NCBI GenBank assembly: GCA_029882955.1
Contig: JAOUJX010000296.1
Location: 1 to 5,333, forward strand
DNA length: 5,333 nt
Reading direction: 5' to 3'
Source: Gammaproteobacteria bacterium
GTDB taxonomy: Bacteria > Pseudomonadota > Gammaproteobacteria > GCA-001735895
Shown one piece after another: positions 1 through 5,333 of the stretch. The stretch's first letter is position 1; each line of letters opens with the position of its first letter. The position numbers were made by a program, and so were the translations under genes. The notes beneath the pieces were generated by a model. That model had not been told where the DNA came from and did not search any database. It worked only from the letters and a program-made list of their open reading frames with translations.

Positions 1-1
1 C

Positions 2-232
2 AGTCTAAAACCTGTTTGCGTGATTACAATAGCCGATAACGGCTCTGGTATTTCGATTGCCAACCAAGAATTTATTTTTCAGCCGTTTTTTACCACTGCA
101 CGTGGTCAGGGTGGTTCAGGCCTTGGACTGGCCGTCACCAGTTCGCTACTGAATGCCCATCGAGGCAGCATCAAATTAGTCACTTCGAAGACCGGCGCGG
201 CATTTGAAATTATCCTGCCACTAGAAGATTGA
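2..232 (+). CDS. Sensor histidine kinase, C-terminal ATPase end (5' partial)
   Basis: This is the 3' end of a two-component sensor kinase. The frame is open from the first complete codon of the window, so the gene begins upstream; the GTG at 20 falls inside the ATP-binding domain and is not a real start. The 76 codons seen hold the second half of a HATPase_c (GHKL) fold: an ADNGSGI G1 box (codons at 32-52), an F-box-like FQPFFTT stretch (77-97), and the glycine-rich lid GGSGLGLAV (110-136). They end in the usual closing strand, FEIILPLED. The N box, phosphoacceptor histidine and sensor domain are not in the window. The PFFTT...GGSGLGL pattern resembles NtrB/AtoS-type kinases, but the partner and stimulus cannot be told. 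No response regulator follows; the next gene, 55 bases on, is metabolic. Family call is firm, the specific role unknown. Confidence 0.9.
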   Translation, partial: SLKPVCVITIADNGSGISIANQEFIFQPFFTTARGQGGSGLGLAVTSSLLNAHRGSIKLVTSKTGAAFEIILPLED

Positions 233-287
233 AGTTGCCATCAGCTTCGTGCAATATTCGCTTACTTATTAGCCCTGCGGAACCGAA

Positions 288-1955
288 TTGAAAAATAAAA
301 ATACCACTCGCAGCGGCGGGCAGATACTAATCGACGCGCTTGCCATCAATCAGGTTGATCGCATTTTCAGCATTCCCGGCGAAAGTTTCCTCGCCGCTCT
401 CGACGCACTGTACGACAAACCTGAAATTGATCTGATTATTTGTCGACAGGAAGGGGGTGCCGCCTATATGGCCGAAGCCTATGGCAAACTTACCGGCAGG
501 CCGGGCGTCTGCTTCGTCACCCGCGGCCCCGGTGCGACCAATGCGAGCTGCGGCCTGCATGTCGCAATGCAGGATTCTACCCCGATGATTCTGCTAATTG
601 GCCAGGTCGCACGCAAGGACCAGGATCGCGAGGCTTTCCAGGAAATCGATTACCGGCGCATGTTTGGCCAGGTCGCGAAATGGGTAGCGCAGATCGAAGA
701 TGCTGACCGCATTCCCGAGTACCTTAACCGCGCCTTTGCCACGGCTACCAGCGGACGTCCGGGACCGGTAGTGCTGGCGCTACCTGAAGATATGCTCACC
801 GACCTCACCGAGGCAACTGACGCAAAGCCCTGGCAACAACTGAGCATTCACCCGGCTAGCCGGGATATTGATAAAACGGCCGAATTACTGTCAACCTCAA
901 AGCGACCTGTGATCATCGTCGGCGGCAGTGGCTGGAGTGAAGCGACGCGATTAAACTTGCAACAGTTTGCCGAAAAATCATCCATTCCCGTGGTTAATTC
1001 TTTCCGTTGCCAGGATTACTTCGACCATGAACACCCGAGCTATATCGGTGATCTCGGACTCGGCGTCAACCCGGCACTAACCGAAACTATTCGCGATGCC
1101 GACACCCTGCTTGTGATTGGCGCCCGCCTGGGTGAAATGACGACTGCTGGATTTTCATTAATCGACATCCCCAATCCGAAGCAAACCATGATTCATGTTC
1201 ATGTCGGTGCCGAAGAACTCGGGCATATTTACCAACCTGAGCTGGCGATTAATGCCTCATCGGCAACCTTTGTCGATGCTCTTAAAGACCGGGAAATATC
1301 GCCCAGACCGTCGGCAATCCTGGAACAGGCGCGACAGTCTTTTCTGGACTGGAATTCATCGATTCAGGTAAAAGGATCGGTACAATTTTCCGACATCATT
1401 AAAACCGTCCAGGATGCAACTGGCGACGACACAATCATTTGTAATGGTGCCGGTAATAACACAGGCTGGTTGCATCGCTTCTATCGTTTTCGTGAATACA
1501 GAACCCAGCTTGCGCCGACCAGTGGCACTATGGGCTATGGCGTACCAGCCGCTATCTCGGCAAAGCTGATGTATCCACAGCGTACCGTGGTCGCTTTTGC
1601 GGGTGACGGCGATTTCATGATGAATGGTCAGGAGCTCGCAACGGCGACTCAATACGGTGCCAATATTATCGTCATTGTTGTCAACAACGGTATCTACGGC
1701 ACCATCCGCATGCATCAGGAACGCGATTACCCTGGACGTGTGGTCGGCACAAATATGGTCAATCCTGACTTTTGTGCGCTGGCTATAGCCTACGCTGCAC
1801 ATGCCGAGCTGGTGACTCATACGGACGAATTTGCACCCGCATTCGAACGCGCCAAAGCCGCCAATAGTCCTGCGCTTATCGAAATTCAACTCGATCCTGA
1901 TGTGCTTTCGCCGACGACAACGATTGAGTCACTACGCGCCAGGGCCATCAAATAG
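288..1955 (+). CDS. Thiamine diphosphate-dependent enzyme, acetolactate synthase-like
   Basis: A full-length 555-residue ThDP enzyme of the acetolactate synthase/benzoylformate decarboxylase superfamily, presumably cytoplasmic and acting on a 2-oxoacid. Three domains are visible: the PYR domain (about 10-175) with the catalytic Glu55 in CRQEGGAAYMAEAYG and the RGPGATN loop; the central domain (about 193-325, VIIVGGSGWSE...DTLLVIGARLGE); and the PP domain (about 385-535), with the ThDP/Mg2+ motif from GDG (439-441) to NN (466-467). AFQE (116-119) and the GTMGYGVPAAI stretch recall acetolactate synthase. However, after the NN motif the sequence reads YGTIRMHQE, without the Trp of biosynthetic acetolactate synthases, and no small regulatory subunit gene is adjacent. 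Substrate is therefore undecided: a catabolic or atypical carboligase or decarboxylase is as likely as IlvB. The start is TTG at 288: a stop at 270-272 closes the frame upstream, and the first in-frame ATG (Met61) lies beyond Glu55. Ribosome-binding signal is weak (CGGAA near 278). Confidence 0.92.
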   Translation: MKNKNTTRSGGQILIDALAINQVDRIFSIPGESFLAALDALYDKPEIDLIICRQEGGAAYMAEAYGKLTGRPGVCFVTRGPGATNASCGLHVAMQDSTPMILLIGQVARKDQDREAFQEIDYRRMFGQVAKWVAQIEDADRIPEYLNRAFATATSGRPGPVVLALPEDMLTDLTEATDAKPWQQLSIHPASRDIDKTAELLSTSKRPVIIVGGSGWSEATRLNLQQFAEKSSIPVVNSFRCQDYFDHEHPSYIGDLGLGVNPALTETIRDADTLLVIGARLGEMTTAGFSLIDIPNPKQTMIHVHVGAEELGHIYQPELAINASSATFVDALKDREISPRPSAILEQARQSFLDWNSSIQVKGSVQFSDIIKTVQDATGDDTIICNGAGNNTGWLHRFYRFREYRTQLAPTSGTMGYGVPAAISAKLMYPQRTVVAFAGDGDFMMNGQELATATQYGANIIVIVVNNGIYGTIRMHQERDYPGRVVGTNMVNPDFCALAIAYAAHAELVTHTDEFAPAFERAKAANSPALIEIQLDPDVLSPTTTIESLRARAIK

Positions 1956-2002
1956 CGGCTAAAATTTACAATCATTGAAGCCTGTTATAAGAGGAATAGA
2001 TT

Positions 2003-2043
2003 TTGTTAATGGTTATTAATAAAAATTATATTTATAGTATAAT
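2003..2043 (+). promoter_or_regulatory. Probable sigma70-type promoter(s) for oadGAB
   Basis: The 45 bases from 2001 are about 89% A+T, far above the flanking genes. Two promoter readings can be drawn. One uses TTGTTA (2003-2008) and TATATT (2027-2032) with 18 bases between them. The other uses TTAATA (2016-2021) and a perfect TATAAT (2038-2043) with 16 bases between them. Either would start transcription a short way before the oadG ATG at 2085. The location, in the only sizeable gap of the window and directly before a three-gene operon, supports the call. Such elements are easy to find by chance in AT-rich DNA, so which one is used, if any, is an inference. Confidence 0.5.
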
Positions 2044-2044
2044 T
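2024..2044. repeat. Small inverted repeat over the putative -10 of oadG
   Basis: AATTATA (2024-2030) and TATAATT (2038-2044) are perfect 7-base inverted arms around a 7-base spacer. The right arm contains the TATAAT hexamer of the proposed promoter. A separate 10-base palindrome, TTATTAATAA, lies at 2013-2022 over the alternative -35. The geometry would suit a dimeric repressor, but the arms are pure A/T in an AT-rich stretch, so chance is a real alternative. Confidence 0.3.
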
Positions 2045-2084
2045 CAGTCCTTTTTTGCTGTCGTTCGCAGAGCTGAATCAATCC

Positions 2085-2321
2085 ATGAATATTGACCAAC
2101 TGCTATTACAAAGCCTGCAATTGCTCGGTCTGGGCATGGGCTCAGTATTCATTATCCTCTCTCTATTGATCGTTATCATCCAGGTTATCTCCAAACTGGT
2201 GCCCGAGGCCGCTGCAGCGCCTGCTCCATCCACGACTCCAGCCCCGGCCAGTTCACAGCATATCGCAGCCATACAGGCTGCCATACACCAATACCGCCGT
2301 AATCATCAGATTAAATCCTAA
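2085..2321 (+). CDS. oadG: Oxaloacetate decarboxylase gamma subunit
   Basis: A 78-residue small subunit of the Na+-pumping oxaloacetate decarboxylase. In this family the gamma chain anchors the alpha subunit to the membrane beta subunit and helps assemble the complex. The sequence shows the OadG plan: a short polar N-terminus (MNIDQLLLQS), one membrane helix (about Leu13-Ile35, with LGLGMGSVFIILSLL), an Ala/Pro-rich linker (about 41-57), and a C-terminal amphipathic tail, HIAAIQAAIHQYRRNHQ. Its histidines match the tail thought to contact alpha and bind zinc in known OadG proteins. Length is close to the usual 80 or so residues. The ATG at 2085 is preferred over an in-frame TTG at 2055, because the family starts with MNI-like residues just before the helix and an AGAG lies 12 bases upstream (2069-2072). 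It is the first gene of the operon, 15 bases before the oadA ATG. Identity rests on the domain plan and on the neighbours. Confidence 0.93.
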   Translation: MNIDQLLLQSLQLLGLGMGSVFIILSLLIVIIQVISKLVPEAAAAPAPSTTPAPASSQHIAAIQAAIHQYRRNHQIKS

Positions 2322-2325
2322 ATAC

Positions 2326-2331
2326 GGGTGA
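2326..2331 (+). promoter_or_regulatory. Ribosome-binding site deciding the oadA start
   Basis: GGGTGA lies 5 bases before the ATG at 2337, in the short gap after the oadG stop. A GTG at 2328, in frame with oadA, falls inside this element and has no ribosome-binding sequence of its own. This favours ATG 2337, which also gives the MTKPLLLTDLVLRD opening expected of OadA. Confidence 0.45.
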
Positions 2332-2336
2332 ACCTT

Positions 2337-4124
2337 ATGACTAAACCGCTTTTACTAACCGATCTGGTTCTACGCGACGCTTCGCAGTCATTGCTGGCTA
2401 CCCGCGTGCGCATCGAAGACATGTTGCCGATTGCCGAAAAGCTCGACAAGGTCGGCTTCTGGTCACTGGAAACCTGGGGTGGCGCGACATTTGATGCCTG
2501 TATCCGCTTTCTTGGCGAAGACCCCTGGGAACGCCTGCGCAAGCTCAAGGCCGCCATGCCGAACACTCCTATGCAAATGCTGCTACGCGGACAGAATGCG
2601 TTAGGTTACCGCCACTACGCCGACGACGTGATCGAAGCTTTCGTCGAACGCGCCGCCGAAAATGGTATGGATGTATTCCGTATTTTCGATGCGATGAATG
2701 ACATGCGCAATATTGAAACCGCGATTAAAGCCACCATCAAAGTGGGCAAGCACGCGCAGGGTTCGATGTCTTACACGCTAAGCCCGGTACACGATAATGA
2801 TTACTGGGTAGATATGGCCAAACGTCTCGAAGACATGGGTAGTAGCTCGATCTGTATTAAAGATATGGCCGGGCTATTAAAACCCTATGACGCCGAAGAA
2901 CTGGTGAGCCGTATTAAAGAGACCTGTAATGTACCGCTGTCGATGCATTGCCATGCGACCACCGGGCTTTCCACTGCGACTTATATGAAGGCTATCGAGG
3001 CAGGTATCGACATGCTCGATACTTCAATCTCGTCGATGAGCCAGACCTACGGTCATTCGGCCACCGAAACTTTCGTCGCTATTCTCGAAGGCACCGAGCG
3101 GGATACCGGCTACGATATGGAATTGCTCGAAGAGATCGCGGTTTATTTCCGTGATGTTCGTAAAAAGTACGCCAAATTCGAAGGTTCGCTAAAAGGTATC
3201 GACTCCCGCATTCTCACCGCCCAGGTACCAGGCGGCATGCTGACCAATCTGGAAAATCAACTCCGCGAACAAAACGCCACCGACAAGCTCGATGAGGTAT
3301 TGAAGGAGATTCCGATCGTGCGAAAAGATCTCGGCTATGTACCACTGGTCACCCCGACTTCTCAAATCGTCGGCACTCAGTCGGTGATTAATGTACTCAG
3401 TGGCGGACGTTATAAATCGATAAGCAAAGAAACCGCCGGTGTACTCAAAGGCGAATACGGTGCTACTGCAGCCGAGGTCAATAAAGAGCTTCAGGCACGC
3501 GTACTCGATGGTGCCGAGCCGATTACCTGCCGCCCGGCTGACTTGATCGAGCCCGAAATGGAACAGCTCACCAGCGAACTCGACGCCCTCGCCAAAGAGG
3601 AAGGCATCAAACTTTGCGCGAATAAAATAGACGACGTTTTAACCTACGCGTTATTCCATCAGGTTGGCATCAACTTCCTCAAGAATCGCGACAATCCCGA
3701 TGCCTTCGAACCCGCGCCGGGTAATGAAGCCGCAGTCGTGCCAGCCGCTGCCGCGGCACCCGTGAGCGCCCCATCAGAGATCGAAAACTACCGCGTCAGT
3801 GTCAACGGCATCGAATACGATGTCGTCGTCGCACCCGGTAATGGAGAAATCAGCCAGGTAACGCCAGCTGCAGCAGCTCCTGCGCCAGTAGCCGCAGCGC
3901 CATCGGCAGCCACTACCAGCATAAAAGCGCCTCTAGCAGGCAATGTCATTGAGGTTCTGGTATCTCCCGGCCAGACCATCGACGATGGTGATCCGGTACT
4001 GATTATCGAGGCGATGAAAATGGAAACCGAAATTCGTAGCCATTGCGCCGGAACCGTGCAGTCGGTACTGGTGAGCAAGGGTGATGCTATTCAGACCGAT
4101 CAGGATCTGGTCCAGGTCGCCTAG
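2337..4124 (+). CDS. oadA: Oxaloacetate decarboxylase alpha subunit (biotin carboxyltransferase)
   Basis: A 595-residue alpha subunit, the usual OadA length. It moves the carboxyl group of oxaloacetate onto its own biotin, releasing pyruvate, and passes carboxybiotin to OadB at the cytoplasmic face of the membrane. The carboxyltransferase TIM barrel (about 5-270) carries WGGATFDACIRFL, LLRGQN and FRIFDAMND. The metal-site residues of the family are all present: Asp14, Lys175 (the lysine carbamylated in relatives, in IKDM) and His204/His206 in MHCHATTG. The conserved C-terminal carboxylase region follows (about 275-460; PGGMLTNLENQL, LVTPTSQIVGTQ). Then come an Ala/Pro linker, a short association segment (about 483-508), a second Ala/Pro linker (about 509-528), and a biotinyl domain with Lys561 in EAMKME, 34 residues from the end. 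One oddity: the motif usually read as RDAHQS or RDGHQS is RDASQS here (Ser16). Pyruvate carboxylase subunit B shares this plan, but flanking oadG and oadB settle the identity. Confidence 0.97.
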   Translation: MTKPLLLTDLVLRDASQSLLATRVRIEDMLPIAEKLDKVGFWSLETWGGATFDACIRFLGEDPWERLRKLKAAMPNTPMQMLLRGQNALGYRHYADDVIEAFVERAAENGMDVFRIFDAMNDMRNIETAIKATIKVGKHAQGSMSYTLSPVHDNDYWVDMAKRLEDMGSSSICIKDMAGLLKPYDAEELVSRIKETCNVPLSMHCHATTGLSTATYMKAIEAGIDMLDTSISSMSQTYGHSATETFVAILEGTERDTGYDMELLEEIAVYFRDVRKKYAKFEGSLKGIDSRILTAQVPGGMLTNLENQLREQNATDKLDEVLKEIPIVRKDLGYVPLVTPTSQIVGTQSVINVLSGGRYKSISKETAGVLKGEYGATAAEVNKELQARVLDGAEPITCRPADLIEPEMEQLTSELDALAKEEGIKLCANKIDDVLTYALFHQVGINFLKNRDNPDAFEPAPGNEAAVVPAAAAAPVSAPSEIENYRVSVNGIEYDVVVAPGNGEISQVTPAAAAPAPVAAAPSAATTSIKAPLAGNVIEVLVSPGQTIDDGDPVLIIEAMKMETEIRSHCAGTVQSVLVSKGDAIQTDQDLVQVA

Positions 4125-4145
4125 GCGATATCGAGTTATTAATCT

Positions 4146-5279
4146 ATGGAACAAGGCATTCTAGAACTCTGGGCATCCACCGGGATCGCCAACTTTACAC
4201 TCGGGCAGGTCATTATGATCGCCGTTGGTAGCCTGCTGATTTATCTCGCTATTGCCAAAGGTTTTGAACCACTGCTACTCATCCCGATTGGCTTCGGCGG
4301 TATTCTGGCCAATATCCCGGTGGCGGAAATTGCGGGGCCCGAAGGCCTGCTCGGTATCCTCTACCATTCCGGTATCGAGACCGGTGTATTCCCGCTGCTG
4401 ATCTTCATGGGGGTTGGGGCGATGACCGACTTCGGTCCGTTGCTGGCCCGACCCAGCCTGATGATCCTCGGTGCGGCCGCACAGTTCGGCATCTTCTCTA
4501 CCCTGTTCGGCGCTATCGCCATGAACCTGATCCCCGGCATGGAATTCACCATGGCCGACGCTGCGGCCATTGCCATCATCGGTGGCGCCGACGGACCGAC
4601 CGCTATTTATGTCGCCTCGCGTCTGGCACCCGATTTACTCGGCGCAATCGCGGTCGCGGCTTATTCGTATATGGCTTTGGTACCGATCATCCAGCCACCG
4701 ATCATGAAACTGCTCACCACCGAAGAAGAGCGCAAAACGCAAATGACACAACTGCGCCAGGTCAGCAAACTGGAGAAAATCATCTTCCCGCTCGCCCTGC
4801 TATTGGTCACCTTATTGCTGTTACCATCCGCTGCACCACTGGTGGGTATGCTTTGTTTTGGCAATTTACTCAAGGAAAGCGGCGTCGTGGATCGACTCAG
4901 CAACACCGCGCAAAACGAACTGATTAATATCGTTACCATTTTTCTCGGCCTTGCCGTCGGCTCCAAACTTGCCGCCGATAAATTTCTCAGCCTTGAAACT
5001 ATCGGCATACTCCTGCTCGGCATGGTGGCCTTTTCAATCGGTACCGCCGCAGGATTATTAATGGGCAAGCTGATGTATCGACTCACCGGCGGCGCGGTTA
5101 ACCCGCTCATCGGCGCAGCGGGTGTCTCGGCCGTTCCGATGGCGGCACGCGTCGCCAACAAAATGGGCCTACAGGCTAACCCTCAAAACTTCCTGCTCAT
5201 GCATGCGATGGGGCCTAATGTTGCCGGAGTGATTGGTTCGGCGGTGGCAGCAGGCGTTCTGCTGGCGATTGTTGGCTAA
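4146..5279 (+). CDS. oadB: Oxaloacetate decarboxylase beta subunit, Na+ pump
   Basis: A 377-residue integral membrane protein that decarboxylates carboxybiotin on OadA and couples this to Na+ export. Many hydrophobic helices are visible (for example 22-36, 43-58, 82-92, 104-128, 164-186, 212-235, 261-272, 285-306 and 357-375). The signature residues studied in Klebsiella OadB are present: Asp149 in IIGGADGPTAIYV (Asp203 there), and Asn319, Gly323, Ser328 and Arg335 in NPLIGAAGVSAVPMAARV (Asn373, Gly377, Ser382 and Arg389 there). The offset of 54 is constant. The protein is shorter than the roughly 433-residue enterobacterial form because a segment after LANIPVAEIA is missing; all the catalytic and transport motifs remain, so it looks functional. 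The ATG at 4146 lies 21 bases after the oadA stop, with only a weak GAG (4133-4135) before it, consistent with co-translation. MmdB and GcdB are close relatives, but the alpha subunit next door is an oxaloacetate-type one. Confidence 0.96.
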   Translation: MEQGILELWASTGIANFTLGQVIMIAVGSLLIYLAIAKGFEPLLLIPIGFGGILANIPVAEIAGPEGLLGILYHSGIETGVFPLLIFMGVGAMTDFGPLLARPSLMILGAAAQFGIFSTLFGAIAMNLIPGMEFTMADAAAIAIIGGADGPTAIYVASRLAPDLLGAIAVAAYSYMALVPIIQPPIMKLLTTEEERKTQMTQLRQVSKLEKIIFPLALLLVTLLLLPSAAPLVGMLCFGNLLKESGVVDRLSNTAQNELINIVTIFLGLAVGSKLAADKFLSLETIGILLLGMVAFSIGTAAGLLMGKLMYRLTGGAVNPLIGAAGVSAVPMAARVANKMGLQANPQNFLLMHAMGPNVAGVIGSAVAAGVLLAIVG

Positions 5280-5333
5280 CGATCCAGATAATGCCTGCTT
5301 GAACACTTTGGCGGCAACCGATATAACAAATAT

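Noticed and set aside
235..270. Promoter before the TTG-started gene (TTGCCA at 235)
   Set aside because: No acceptable -10 hexamer falls at 16-18 bases from TTGCCA, so I do not call a promoter in this 55-base gap.
440..706. Second + strand frame overlapping the start of the thiamine-diphosphate enzyme
   Set aside because: Arg/Pro/Gly-rich out-of-frame translation of a conserved catalytic region; no domain and no separate ribosome-binding context.
1356..1889. Antisense open frame of 177 codons inside the thiamine-diphosphate enzyme gene
   Set aside because: It lies wholly within a gene with clear catalytic motifs, has no recognisable domain, and is the kind of frame that codon bias leaves open on the opposite strand.
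1956..2000. Rho-independent terminator after the thiamine-diphosphate enzyme
   Set aside because: Only trivial stems such as CAAT/ATTG are present and no T run follows, so read-through into oadGAB cannot be excluded.
3727..3904. Ala-rich GC-rich repeats in oadA as possible DNA repeats or recombination sites
   Set aside because: They encode the flexible Ala/Pro linkers normal in biotin-dependent decarboxylases; similarity at the DNA level follows from the amino-acid bias.
4661..5161. Antisense open frame of 166 codons inside oadB
   Set aside because: Its Ser/Pro/Ala-rich composition reflects the complement of membrane-helix codons in oadB; no family features are visible.
5280..5333. Terminator or further gene after oadB
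   Set aside because: No GC-rich stem followed by a T run and no start with a ribosome-binding site is visible; the window ends too soon to say whether the operon continues.

Overview
The window reads as a chromosomal fragment of a gram-negative bacterium, most likely a gammaproteobacterium and plausibly marine or aquatic. Base composition is moderate (about half G+C by eye). The three oxaloacetate decarboxylase subunits resemble the gammaproteobacterial oadGAB proteins along their whole length and stand in the same G-A-B order as in Klebsiella and Vibrio. All five genes lie on the + strand. I see no RNA genes, insertion sequences, CRISPR arrays or phage genes.

Layout. (1) Positions 2-232 hold the C-terminal end of a sensor histidine kinase; its sensor and phosphoacceptor parts lie upstream of the window. 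(2) Positions 288-1955 hold a complete thiamine-diphosphate enzyme of the acetolactate synthase-like superfamily, started by TTG. (3) Positions 1956-2084 are an AT-rich intergenic stretch with plausible sigma70-type promoter elements and a small dyad. (4) Positions 2085-5279 hold a tight operon, oadG-oadA-oadB, with gaps of 15 and 21 bases. It encodes the complete Na+-translocating oxaloacetate decarboxylase. (5) The last 54 bases contain nothing recognisable, including no convincing terminator.

How the genes work together. OadA transfers the carboxyl group of oxaloacetate to its biotin and releases pyruvate. OadB decarboxylates carboxybiotin in the membrane and exports Na+. OadG anchors and assembles the complex. 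The thiamine-diphosphate enzyme upstream belongs to a superfamily that often uses pyruvate or other 2-oxoacids, so a metabolic link through pyruvate is possible. The 129-base gap with its own promoter-like island suggests that oadGAB has its own promoter.

I found no wholly new system. The points most worth a second look are a His-to-Ser change in the otherwise strongly conserved RDAHQS motif of OadA, the compact OadB, the loss of acetolactate-synthase substrate residues in the thiamine-diphosphate enzyme, and the promoter/dyad island before oadG.
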